DNA from: S015-6 sp964479535
GTDB taxonomy: Bacteria > Desulfobacterota > DSWW01
Assembly: GCA_964479535.1 (NCBI GenBank)
Contig: CAYZMM010000006.1
Location: 1-64,000 of the forward strand
Reading direction: 5' to 3'
DNA length: 64,000 bases
Shown: piece by piece, positions 34,970 to 43,624 of the stretch
Layout of the letters: each line of letters opens with the position of its first letter
How positions within the stretch are numbered: position 1 is the first letter of the stretch
Notes under the pieces: generated by a model
Databases searched by the model: none
Seen by the model: only the letters and a program-made list of their open reading frames with translations
What the model was told of the DNA's origin: nothing
Made by a program: the position numbers and the translations under genes

Positions 34970-35690
34970 CCGGCGGCTGGTCGCCTCCGGGCTGGCGGCG
35001 AGCCGTGAGAGGGCCCGTGCCCTGATCCTGGAAGGGCGGGTGGAGGTCTCCGGCAAACGGGTCGACAAGCCCGGAACCTTCGTAGACCCCGGAGATCGAG
35101 TCGATCTCCGCCGGCCGGATCATCCTTATGTGAGCCGAGGGGGCGTAAAGCTGGAAGGCGCGCTCCGTTCCTTCGAAGTCGACCCCGCGGGGAAGGTGGC
35201 CCTGGACGTGGGGGCATCCACCGGGGGCTTCACCCATTGCCTGCTCCTTCACGGGGCCTCCAGGGTCTTTGCCGTGGACGTGGGCTACGGACAGTTCGAC
35301 TGGCGCCTTCGCAACGATCCTCGTGTGGCGCTGTTCGAACGGACGAACATCCGCTCCATGGCGGAAGGAACGGTACCGGAGGAGGTGGACCTGGCGGTCG
35401 TGGACGTGTCTTTCATCTCCCTGAAGAAGGTCATTCCCTGCGTGCGCCCGCTCCTGGCCCGGCCCGCCGAGTTGCTCTGTCTGATCAAGCCCCAGTTCGA
35501 GGCGGGAAAGGGCAGGGTCGGCAAGGGGGGGGTTCTGCGAGACATGGACCAGATACAGGAAATCCTGGACGACATGCAGTCCTTTGTGGTAGCGCAGAAC
35601 CTGAAGGTTTGCGGCGTTTGCGAATCCGTCCTGAGGGGACCGAAGGGCAACCGCGAGTTCTTCCTTTACGCACGAAGGACGTCATCGTGA
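34944..35690 (+). CDS. TlyA family rRNA (cytidine-2'-O)-methyltransferase
   Basis: 248 residues: an N-terminal S4 RNA-binding domain (LDRRLVASGLAASRERARALILEGRVEVSGKRVDKPG) and an FtsJ-type methyltransferase with the SAM motif ALDVGASTGGFTHCLL and VDVSFISLKKV. The family methylates 16S and 23S rRNA; annotation as hemolysin is historical. Its start is well inside xseB, in another frame, which implies tight coupling. Confidence 0.9.
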   Translation: MPKERERLDRRLVASGLAASRERARALILEGRVEVSGKRVDKPGTFVDPGDRVDLRRPDHPYVSRGGVKLEGALRSFEVDPAGKVALDVGASTGGFTHCLLLHGASRVFAVDVGYGQFDWRLRNDPRVALFERTNIRSMAEGTVPEEVDLAVVDVSFISLKKVIPCVRPLLARPAELLCLIKPQFEAGKGRVGKGGVLRDMDQIQEILDDMQSFVVAQNLKVCGVCESVLRGPKGNREFFLYARRTSS

Positions 35691-35691
35691 G

Positions 35692-35722
35692 AGGGGTCAG
35701 GGATCAGCGGTCGGGGGTCAGG
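35692..35722. repeat. GGGGTC-type repeat between tlyA and glgA
   Basis: AGGGGTCAGGGATCA (35692) and GGTCGGGGGTCAGG (35709) are fragments of the repeat also seen at 3271 and 39929, again immediately after a stop codon. Confidence 0.5.
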
Positions 35723-35787
35723 CCCGGCCCCCGGCGCCATGAAGAATCGCTTCCGTCAACGCCGACGCAAGCTGTGTGGAGTCCGCG

Positions 35788-37269
35788 ATGAGCGAGCCGC
35801 GCGTACTCATGGTGGCCTCGGAGGCGGTCCCCTTCTCCAAGACGGGCGGCCTCGCCGACGTGGTGGGCGCACTGCCGAGGGCGTTGAAGCGCAGGGGCTG
35901 TGACGTGCGGGTCGTCCTTCCTTTCTATCGCGTCACACGGGAGATGGGCCTTCCCTTCGAACCCTGCCTGGAGAGCATCCCTGTTGAAATCAACGGCGAG
36001 GTCCTGCCTGCGGAGGTGTTGTCTGCCCCCCTGGACGGAAATGTTCCCTGCTATTTCATCCGGCGGGACGACCTCTACGATCGGAACCATCTGTACGGAA
36101 CCGCGGAAGGAGACTACCCGGACAACGCGTTTCGCTTCGTTTACTTCTGCAAGGCGGTCTTCTCCATGTGTGAGGCCTTTGCCCACGGACCGGACGTGCT
36201 GCACGGTCACGACTGGCAGACGGCACTCGTTCCCGCATATCTCCGGCACCTGTACGGGGTCTCCCCCCTGTTGCGGCAAACCCGGTGCCTGCTGACCCTG
36301 CACAACGTCGCCTATCAGGGCGACTTCCCTGCGGATGCCTTCTCCCTGACCGGCCTGCCGGATACGTTCTTCTCGGTGGGAGGAATGGAGTTCTGGGGAA
36401 AGGTGAATTTTCTGAAGGCGGGGCTCGTCACGGCCCATCTCCTGAACACGGTGAGCCCGACCTACAGCCGGGAGATCCTGAGCGAGGAGATGGGGTTCGG
36501 GCTTCAAGGGGTCCTGGCCCGCCGTGCGTCCTCTCTGCACGGCATCCTGAACGGGGCGGATTACGACGACTGGGATCCTTCCGAGGATGCCCATCTGCCG
36601 TGCCGTTACGGGCGCGACTCCCTGGAGGGCAAGCAGGCGTGCAAGGTCGCCCTGCTCGAAGAGACAGGGATCGGGGCGGATCGGGGCCGGGAACCCCTCA
36701 TCGGCATGATCTCGCGGCTCACCTCCCAGAAGGGCGTGGATCTTCTCCTGGAGGGCCTTTCGGACATCATGGCCATGGGGGCGAACTTCGTCCTTCTCGG
36801 CGACGGTGAGGAACGCTACCACGTGCTTCTGGACGACCTTGCCCGGAACTATCGGGGCCGATTCTCGTTCCACTACGGATTCGACGCCTCCCTGGCACAC
36901 AGGATGCAGGGAGGAATCGATTTCCTTCTCATGCCTTCCCGCTACGAGCCGTGTGGTCTCAACCAGATCTACAGCATGCGGTACGGCAGCGTCCCGATCG
37001 TGCGGGCCACCGGCGGGTTGAAGGACACGGTGGAGGAGTTTTCCGCCCTCACCGGGGAGGGAACGGGGTTTCTTTTCGATGCTTACCGGGCACCGGCCAT
37101 GGTCGAGGCGGTGGGCAAGGCGGTGGGCCTCTACGGGGACCGGCAGCTCTTCGACCGGCTCCGCAGGAACTGCATGGAGCAGTCCTTCGGCTGGGACCGG
37201 GCGGCGGAGGCCTATATTCGACTCTACAAAACAATGGCTGAGCCGATTCCCGGAGCCCCGCAGGCGTGA
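35788..37269 (+). CDS. glgA: Glycogen synthase (GT5)
   Basis: 493 residues. SKTGGLADVVGALPRAL carries the ADP-glucose-binding Lys, HGHDWQTALVPAYL and HNVAYQG follow, and the C-terminal half has SRLTSQKGVDLL, LLMPSRYEPCGLNQIY and RATGGLKDTVEEF. Extends alpha-1,4-glucan using ADP-glucose. ATG at 35788 is taken; an in-frame GTG at 35776 adds four residues. It is followed by glgP and glgC, so synthesis and breakdown genes share one locus. Confidence 0.95.
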   Translation: MSEPRVLMVASEAVPFSKTGGLADVVGALPRALKRRGCDVRVVLPFYRVTREMGLPFEPCLESIPVEINGEVLPAEVLSAPLDGNVPCYFIRRDDLYDRNHLYGTAEGDYPDNAFRFVYFCKAVFSMCEAFAHGPDVLHGHDWQTALVPAYLRHLYGVSPLLRQTRCLLTLHNVAYQGDFPADAFSLTGLPDTFFSVGGMEFWGKVNFLKAGLVTAHLLNTVSPTYSREILSEEMGFGLQGVLARRASSLHGILNGADYDDWDPSEDAHLPCRYGRDSLEGKQACKVALLEETGIGADRGREPLIGMISRLTSQKGVDLLLEGLSDIMAMGANFVLLGDGEERYHVLLDDLARNYRGRFSFHYGFDASLAHRMQGGIDFLLMPSRYEPCGLNQIYSMRYGSVPIVRATGGLKDTVEEFSALTGEGTGFLFDAYRAPAMVEAVGKAVGLYGDRQLFDRLRRNCMEQSFGWDRAAEAYIRLYKTMAEPIPGAPQA

Positions 37270-37358
37270 AGAGATCGTCAACAGCACCGAGGCGAGAAGA
37301 ATTCTCCCGTTGGCCTGCATCCTATATGTTTACGGATTGAATACCTGAGGAGTCTTCC

Positions 37359-39920
37359 ATGAACTGGCATACCGTAACGGTCGTCCCCACCCTGCCGGAG
37401 AAGCTGAAACCCCTGCAGCGGTTGGCGAGAAACCTGTGGTACACCTGGCATCCGGACGTGGTCGAGTTGTGGCGGAGGCTGGACAGGGATCTCTGGGAGA
37501 GGTGCAACCACAACCCGGTCTGCATGCTCAGCAGCATGTCGCAGCAGGGGTTGGAAGAGGCGGGCAGAAACGAAAGCTTCCTGCTCCACATGGACCGGAT
37601 CGTGGAGGCCCTCGACCAGTACATGGAGGTGAAGACCCCCTACAGCTTCCATCTGGATAAGGGCCTGGATCCGGGCTTCCTGGTGGCCTACTTTTCGATG
37701 GAGTTCGGGTTGACCGAGGCCCTGCCGATCTACTCCGGAGGTCTGGGTGTGCTTTCCGGCGATCACCTCAAGTCGGCCAGCAACCTGAACCTGCCTTTCG
37801 TCGGGTTGAGCCTGCTATACAAGCGCGGGTACTTCGGCCAGTATCTGAACGAGGAGGGCTGGCAACAGGAGTACTATGCCGCAAACGATTTCGAGAACAT
37901 GCCCGTAGAGCAGGTGAAGGACGACGCGGGGAAGCCCGTGGTGTTCACCCTGAACATACAGGATCGGGCCGTGCGGGTGGACATCTACCGGGTGCAGGTG
38001 GGCCGCATCTCCCTCTTCCTGCTGAACACGAACCTGCCGGAGAACGCACCGGAGGACCGGGAGATCACCTCGCAGCTCTACGGGGGTGACCAGGACATGC
38101 GCTTCCGTCAGGAAATCCTCCTCGGGGTGGGTGGAGTTCTGGCACTGGAAGCGCTCGGCCTCGAGCCGACGGTTTTTCACATGAATGAAGGGCACTCCGC
38201 CTTTTCGGGGCTGGAGAGGATCCGTCGGCTCATGAAGCGGGAAGGGCTCTCCTTCGAGGCGGCCAAGGAGGCGGTGAAATCGAACGCCGTCTTTACCACC
38301 CACACGCCCGTGCCGGCCGGCAACGACTACTTCCCGCCCGACCTGATGGGCAGGTACTTCGGAAGATACGCCGAACAGCTCGGGGTTTCCTTTCACGACT
38401 TCATGGCCCTCGGAAGACAGAATCCGGGCAATCCGCAGGAGGCCTTCTGCATGACCGTGCTCGCCATGCGGCTTTCCAATTACCGAAACGGGGTGAGCAG
38501 GCTCCACAGGGAGGTCTCCCGCCGGATGTGGAAAGGCATCTGGCCCGCCTTTCACGAGAGGGACGTGCCGATCCTTTCGGTGACCAACGGAGTCCACATC
38601 CCCTCGTACCTCTCCAAGGAGATGGCCGACCTTTACAACCGCTACCTCGGGCCCCGGTGGATCGAGGATCCGGACAACCAGAAGGTGTGGGAACGGGTGG
38701 ATCTGATTCCGGACACCGAGTTGTGGAGAACCCACCAGCGGAGGAGGGAGCGACTCATCGCCTTTGCCCGCAGAAGGGTGAAAGAGCAACTCGTCCGGAG
38801 GGGGGAGCTTCCCTCGGAGATCAAGCGGTCGGAGGACGTGCTGCATCCGGACACGTTGACGATTTGCTTCAGTCGTCGGTTTGCCACGTACAAGCGAGGC
38901 GATCTCCTCTTTCGCGATGCGGAGCGGCTCGCCGGGATCCTGAACGATCCGGATCGCCCGGTGCAGATCATCCTTGCCGGCAAGGCACATCCCCAGGACA
39001 TGGCGGGCAAGGCGATCATAAAGAACATCGTCCAAAACATTCACAAGGAGGAGTTCCGCTACCGGGTGGTCTTCCTGGAGGACTACGACATCAACATCGC
39101 CAGGTACATGGTGCAGGGCGCGGATGTCTGGCTGAATACGCCCCGGAGGCCCATGGAAGCCTGCGGAACCAGCGGGATGAAGGCGGTTGCGAACGGGGCC
39201 CTGCACATGAGCGTGCTGGACGGCTGGTGGGCCGAGGGCTATCGACCGGGCTGCGGTTGGGCCATCGGTGCCGGAGAGGTGTACGAAGACAGTCCGTACC
39301 AGGATGAGATCGAGAGCCGTGCCGTGTACGAGCTTCTGGAGAGGGAAGTGATTCCAGCCTTCTACGAGCGGACGCGGGACGGCACGCCGAGCGAGTGGAT
39401 CCGGATGATGAAGGCCTCGATGCGCTCCCTCTGCCCGATCTTCAACACCCACCGGATGCTCGAGGACTACGTGGACGGCCTCTATGTGCCTGCAGGGGTG
39501 ATTCAAAAGAAGATGCACGCCGAAAGGAAGCAGACTGCCGAGTCGTTCGCGGCTTGGAAACAGAAGATGCAAAGGCACTGGAAGGAAGTGCGGATCCAGG
39601 AAGTGGCCGTGGGCAACGGGAAGGGCGAGATTAAGGTGGGCGAGGCGATGGAGGTCCGTGCCCGTATCGGGCTCGGACAGCTTGCGCCCGATGACGTCCG
39701 GGTCGAGATCTACTACGGCCCGATGGACCCTGACGGCGATCTGGTCCACTCGATGATCGAGCCGATGGCCACAGACGATGCCGGAGGAGACGGGGGGTAC
39801 CTCTACCGGACCGATGTTCCCTTCAGGGAGAGCGGCCGGTTCGGGTATGTGATCCGTGTCCTGCCCAGACACCCGCTCCTCGTGCATGCAGTCGACATGG
39901 GCCTGGTTTCATGGGGGTGA
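37359..39920 (+). CDS. glgP: Alpha-glucan phosphorylase (GT35)
   Basis: 853 residues of the DUF3417-bearing phosphorylase subtype found in thermophiles and deltaproteobacteria. An N-terminal LKPLQRLARNLWYTWHPDV module precedes the core (FSMEFGLTEALPIYSGGLG; HMNEGHSAF). The PLP site near RRPMEACGTSGMKAVANG includes the Lys of GTSGMK. It releases glucose-1-phosphate from glycogen or maltodextrin. GAGGAG lies before the ATG. A G-rich repeat block follows its stop. Confidence 0.93.
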   Translation: MNWHTVTVVPTLPEKLKPLQRLARNLWYTWHPDVVELWRRLDRDLWERCNHNPVCMLSSMSQQGLEEAGRNESFLLHMDRIVEALDQYMEVKTPYSFHLDKGLDPGFLVAYFSMEFGLTEALPIYSGGLGVLSGDHLKSASNLNLPFVGLSLLYKRGYFGQYLNEEGWQQEYYAANDFENMPVEQVKDDAGKPVVFTLNIQDRAVRVDIYRVQVGRISLFLLNTNLPENAPEDREITSQLYGGDQDMRFRQEILLGVGGVLALEALGLEPTVFHMNEGHSAFSGLERIRRLMKREGLSFEAAKEAVKSNAVFTTHTPVPAGNDYFPPDLMGRYFGRYAEQLGVSFHDFMALGRQNPGNPQEAFCMTVLAMRLSNYRNGVSRLHREVSRRMWKGIWPAFHERDVPILSVTNGVHIPSYLSKEMADLYNRYLGPRWIEDPDNQKVWERVDLIPDTELWRTHQRRRERLIAFARRRVKEQLVRRGELPSEIKRSEDVLHPDTLTICFSRRFATYKRGDLLFRDAERLAGILNDPDRPVQIILAGKAHPQDMAGKAIIKNIVQNIHKEEFRYRVVFLEDYDINIARYMVQGADVWLNTPRRPMEACGTSGMKAVANGALHMSVLDGWWAEGYRPGCGWAIGAGEVYEDSPYQDEIESRAVYELLEREVIPAFYERTRDGTPSEWIRMMKASMRSLCPIFNTHRMLEDYVDGLYVPAGVIQKKMHAERKQTAESFAAWKQKMQRHWKEVRIQEVAVGNGKGEIKVGEAMEVRARIGLGQLAPDDVRVEIYYGPMDPDGDLVHSMIEPMATDDAGGDGGYLYRTDVPFRESGRFGYVIRVLPRHPLLVHAVDMGLVSWG

Positions 39921-39928
39921 AAGGACGA

Positions 39929-39953
39929 GGGGCCAGGGGTCGGGGGTCGGGGG
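39929..39953 (+). other. Predicted G-quadruplex motif in the glgP-glgC gap
   Basis: Four G-runs (39929-39932, 39936-39939, 39942-39946, 39949-39953) are separated by loops CCA, TC and TC, a near-ideal G-quadruplex pattern on the coding strand, about 50 bases before glgC. It is built of the same GGGGTC unit seen at 3271 and 35692. Confidence 0.65.
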
Positions 39954-40002
39954 TCAGCCCCGGCACCACTCTCCGCCGAACAGGCTGGCAGGGGAACGTC
40001 TC

Positions 40003-41298
40003 ATGCTGAATGTGCTCAGGAAACTGTCGACTTTCATCATGGCGGGGGGGAAGGGGGAACGGCTCTTCCCCCTCACCCGTGATCGTGCGAAGCCTGCCGT
40101 CCCCTTCGGGGGCGTCTACCGCATCATCGACTTCACCCTGTCCAACTGCATCAACTCAGGGATCGGGAAGATCCACATCCTGACCCAGTACAAGTCCATC
40201 TCGCTGGCCCGGCACTTGAAGCTCGGGTGGAACATCTTTCACAGCGAACTGGGCGAATACATCAATATCCTTCCGGCCCAGCAACGGTACGGCGTCCAAT
40301 GGTACAGGGGCACTGCGGATGCGATCTACCAGAACATCTACACCATCGAGAGGGAGGAGCCGGACTATGTCCTGATCCTTGCGGGCGACCACATCTACAA
40401 GATGGACTACTCCAAGATGCTCAAGGCTCACGTCGAGTCGGGTGCGGACGTCACGGTGGGCGTCGTGGACCTCCCCCGGGAGGAAGCAAGGCATTTCGGT
40501 GTCCTGGAGCTGGATGACAGGGACCGCGTCGTGGGATTCGAAGAGAAGCCCCATACTCCGAAGACCCTCCCCGACCGGCCGGATACCATCTGTGCCTCCA
40601 TGGGCCTCTACATCTTCAGCCTGAAGGTCCTTTACGAAGAACTGATCCCGGATGCGGAAAGGGACAGCGAGCACGATTTCGGCAAGAACATCCTTCCTCA
40701 GATGCTGGGTAGGAGGGAACTGCTCGCCTATCACTTCGTCGACGAAAACCGGACCGAGGGTCTTCCCTACTGGCGGGACATCGGCACCCTGGAGGCGTAC
40801 TACGAGGCGAACATGGACCTGGTGTCGGTGAGTCCTCAGTTCAACCTCTACGACCAGCGATGGCCCCTCCGTACATACCAGCCCCAGCTGCCGCCCGTGA
40901 AGATGGTCTTCGCCGATCCGGGCGACGGGGCCCGGCGCGGGCAGGCCCTCGACTCGATCCTTTCAACGGGGTGCGTGATCAGCGGTGGAAGCGTCGTTCG
41001 GTCGGTTCTCTCGGCCCAGGTGCGGGTGAACAGCTACGCGTCGGTTGAGGATTCGGTCCTGATGGACGGCGTTGACATCGGCCGGCGGGCCAGGGTGAAG
41101 AACGCCATCGTCGACAAGTATGTGGACATCCTGCCGGACACGACCATCGGGGTCGATCTGGAACAGGACCGGAAGCGGTTCCACGTGACCGACAAGGGTA
41201 TCGTGGTGATCCCGAAGGGCAGGATCATCGGCCCCGAAGAGGACCGGCCCCGGTGGCCGGATCATTCCCACCCCTCCTCGATACGACGCAAAGAGTAG
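40003..41298 (+). CDS. glgC: Glucose-1-phosphate adenylyltransferase
   Basis: 431 residues. STFIMAGGKGERLFPLT and RAKPAVPFGGVYRIIDFTLSN are the nucleotide-binding and regulatory signature; QRYGVQWYRGTADAIYQN and YYWRDIGT-like (LPYWRDIGTLEAYYEAN) contact glucose-1-phosphate. The C-terminal beta-helix is present. Makes ADP-glucose for GlgA and sets flux into glycogen. The ATG at 40003 has CAGGGGAA upstream. Confidence 0.95.
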   Translation: MLNVLRKLSTFIMAGGKGERLFPLTRDRAKPAVPFGGVYRIIDFTLSNCINSGIGKIHILTQYKSISLARHLKLGWNIFHSELGEYINILPAQQRYGVQWYRGTADAIYQNIYTIEREEPDYVLILAGDHIYKMDYSKMLKAHVESGADVTVGVVDLPREEARHFGVLELDDRDRVVGFEEKPHTPKTLPDRPDTICASMGLYIFSLKVLYEELIPDAERDSEHDFGKNILPQMLGRRELLAYHFVDENRTEGLPYWRDIGTLEAYYEANMDLVSVSPQFNLYDQRWPLRTYQPQLPPVKMVFADPGDGARRGQALDSILSTGCVISGGSVVRSVLSAQVRVNSYASVEDSVLMDGVDIGRRARVKNAIVDKYVDILPDTTIGVDLEQDRKRFHVTDKGIVVIPKGRIIGPEEDRPRWPDHSHPSSIRRKE

Positions 41299-41315
41299 GA
41301 AAAGGGTGCGTCCCC

Positions 41316-41576
41316 CTAGGGTTCAAAGGGTGTGGGATAGGTCGCCCCCGGGAGAGCCTCCATCCAGATCCGGCGGGCGAGGTCGTCGAGGATCTGTTCC
41401 ATCTCCCCCAGGAAATCCGGGCTCACGAGCAGCTCGACCACCCCTTCCTTCGGGTCCGCGGTCCGGACCACTACGAGGCCTTCGTATGCCTCGAGCAGGG
41501 ACTTGATAAGCACGATGCGTTTCGGGTCCACCCGGTAGTACCGGACGGCGATGTCGCGGGTCTCTTCCTGCGTCAC
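41316..41576 (-). CDS. DUF4911 family protein
   Basis: 86 residues matching DUF4911 by layout: IAVRYYRVDPKRIVLIKSLLEAYEGLVVVRTADPKEGVVELLVSPDFLGEMEQILDDLA, a small alpha-beta fold. The family is typical of deltaproteobacteria and of unknown function. Its start overlaps the stop of the kinase-like gene upstream on the minus strand, so the two are coupled. Confidence 0.75.
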   Translation of the reverse strand: MTQEETRDIAVRYYRVDPKRIVLIKSLLEAYEGLVVVRTADPKEGVVELLVSPDFLGEMEQILDDLARRIWMEALPGATYPTPFEP

Positions 41577-42199
41577 TCTTGATTCTTGAATCGCGTCACC
41601 AGGTCCGAGACGGTTTCCACGACCCAGTCGTAGGGCATCTGGCCGGTATTGAGGACAATCTGGTAGAGGCTCGGGTCGTCGATGTCCGCTTCGAAGAGGC
41701 GCGAGGCAAGGGCGGAGCGCTCCCTCTCCCGGGCCCGGATCAGTCGCTCCGCTTCCTGGCGGGAAATCCCGTGCTGTTCCATGAGAAAAGCAACCCGGCT
41801 CTCATAGTCGGCCACGAGCAGGACGTGCATCACCTTCGGGTGGCCCTTCAGGACGAACTGGGCGCCCCGGCCCACGATCACGTACCCGCCCTCGTTCGCC
41901 ATGGTCGTGAAGACCTGCTTAAGGAAGGCCACGTACTTCTGCCGGTCCGCTTTCTCCGCGGGCGAGCCGGGGTGTTTGTAGAAGATCCCGCCGGAAAAGA
42001 GCGTGGAGATGGCGCTGAGCAACGTGCTCGACGCTTCCTTCTCCATGGCGGTGAGCCAGTCGGGTGAGAGATTCTCCTTTCGTGCCAGCCGGTCGAGAAC
42101 CGAAGCGTCGGCGAGCTGAAAACCGAAACGTTCGCAAAGCCTCTCGCCGAGGGTGTGTCCACCGGCGCCGAAGTGCCTCGATATGGTCACAACAGCCAT
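41573..42199 (-). CDS. Cytidylate kinase-like family protein
   Basis: 208 residues. It starts VVTISRHFGAGGHTLGERLCERFG, a P-loop variant (GAGGHTLG) typical of the cytidylate kinase-like family, not canonical Cmk; VIVGRGAQFVLKGHP and RARERERSALASRLFEADIDDPSLYQIVLNT are further family motifs. Substrate and role are uncertain. It lies between a U32 gene and a DUF4911 gene in a minus-strand operon. Confidence 0.8.
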   Translation of the reverse strand: MAVVTISRHFGAGGHTLGERLCERFGFQLADASVLDRLARKENLSPDWLTAMEKEASSTLLSAISTLFSGGIFYKHPGSPAEKADRQKYVAFLKQVFTTMANEGGYVIVGRGAQFVLKGHPKVMHVLLVADYESRVAFLMEQHGISRQEAERLIRARERERSALASRLFEADIDDPSLYQIVLNTGQMPYDWVVETVSDLVTRFKNQE

Positions 42200-42266
42200 G
42201 TCGCGCTCCCTGCAAATTCATCCAGATTATGGGGCGTGGCGATCCCGCTGTCAACGGAGAGGGGGA

Positions 42267-43493
42267 TCACGTCATCCGCTTGCGAACGAGATCCCCGGGC
42301 TCGGCAGGGGCGGGAAGCCGTATCCGAACGCGATCGCCCGCGTGGGCTTCCCGGCACTCGAGGTCCTCCAGGGTCTTCATGTGCTCCAGACGAAACACCG
42401 GGTTCGGATACCCGGCGCCCATTTGCTCGAGGGTGTCTCCGATCACCAGCCTGCCGCGCACGTCGACAGGAAACCAGCCCTCCTTGCCTCCGCCTTCGAT
42501 CACACCCGCCAGGCTGCTCCTTCGAAGGGCGTGTTCCTCGTCCACACAGATGCTCGGCTCTTCCCTGTCCTTCAGAAATCCGCTCGTGTACTCCCGGTTG
42601 CTCACCTGCAGGATCTCTTCCCGGCATTCCGGCGGCAGCTCGTAGCTCTTCGGGTCCTCCAGGTACCGGTCCATGGCCCACCGGTACGCCTTGATCACGG
42701 CCGCAAGGTAGTGGATGCCCTTTCTGCGGCCCTCGATCTTGAACCCGTCGATCCCGGTTCGCATCAGTTCGGGAAGCAGGCCGAGGAGGCAGAGGTCCTT
42801 GCTGTTGAGGATGTAGGAGCCGTGATCGTCTTGCTCGATGGGCAGGTAGACCCCGGGCCGCTTCTCCTCCACCAGTGCATAACGCCAGCGGCACGACTGC
42901 GTGCACAGGCCCTGGTTTGCATCCCGACCCGCCAGGTAGAGGCTGAGCAGGCAACGGCCGGAGTAGGCCATGCAGAGTGCGCCGTGGACGAAGATCTCGA
43001 TTTCGCCCTCGGTCTTCTGCCTGATACCGCGGATCTCGTCCAGGGAAAGTTCGCGGGCCAGAATGATCCGTCGCACGCCCTGGGCGAACCAGTAGCGGGC
43101 GGCCCTTTCGTTCGTGATGTTCGCCTGCGTGCTCAGGTGCACAGGCACGGAGGGCATGATTTCCCTGCACAGATCGAACACGGCCGGGTCGGACACGATC
43201 ACCCCGTCGAAGCCCATGGGCGAAGCCGCCTCGAGGAAGGATCGCAGGGGGTTGAGGTCGTCGTTCCGGAGGAAGCTGTTCGCCGCGAGGTAGGCCCGCT
43301 TCCCGTTCCCGTGGACGCAGCGAACCGCCTCTGCCAGCTCGGGGAGGGTGAAATTCCTGGAGAACGTCCGGAGGCTGAACCCCTTTCCGCTCAGGTAGAC
43401 GGCGTCGGCGCCGAAGTGAAGGGCCGTCTTCAACCTCTCCATGTCTCCTGCAGGGGCGATCAGCTCCGGCCGGCGTTCTCGTGAGGGTGCCAT
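42267..43493 (-). CDS. Peptidase U32 family protein (TrhP/RlhA-like)
   Basis: 408 residues with the U32 signature: ELIAPAGDMERLKTALHFGADAVYLSG at the N-terminus, VHLSTQANITN, and the Cys-rich HGALCMAYSGRCLLS...NQGLCTQSCRWRY. Current knowledge links this family to prephenate-dependent hydroxylation of tRNA or rRNA bases, not proteolysis, with Cys residues binding an Fe-S cluster. First gene of a minus-strand operon; diverges from the ABC-F gene at 43625. Confidence 0.85.
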   Translation of the reverse strand: MAPSRERRPELIAPAGDMERLKTALHFGADAVYLSGKGFSLRTFSRNFTLPELAEAVRCVHGNGKRAYLAANSFLRNDDLNPLRSFLEAASPMGFDGVIVSDPAVFDLCREIMPSVPVHLSTQANITNERAARYWFAQGVRRIILARELSLDEIRGIRQKTEGEIEIFVHGALCMAYSGRCLLSLYLAGRDANQGLCTQSCRWRYALVEEKRPGVYLPIEQDDHGSYILNSKDLCLLGLLPELMRTGIDGFKIEGRRKGIHYLAAVIKAYRWAMDRYLEDPKSYELPPECREEILQVSNREYTSGFLKDREEPSICVDEEHALRRSSLAGVIEGGGKEGWFPVDVRGRLVIGDTLEQMGAGYPNPVFRLEHMKTLEDLECREAHAGDRVRIRLPAPAEPGDLVRKRMT

Positions 43494-43624
43494 TCCGGGA
43501 AAAGCCTCTTCTGCTTGCGGATGCAGGGGGAGTGAAAGGAGTCGAGGAATTCGATATCATTCTACAGGAAGAGCGCTGCAATACCAACGAGACGCATCCC
43601 CCCTGCAGGTCCACGGAGGCCCCT

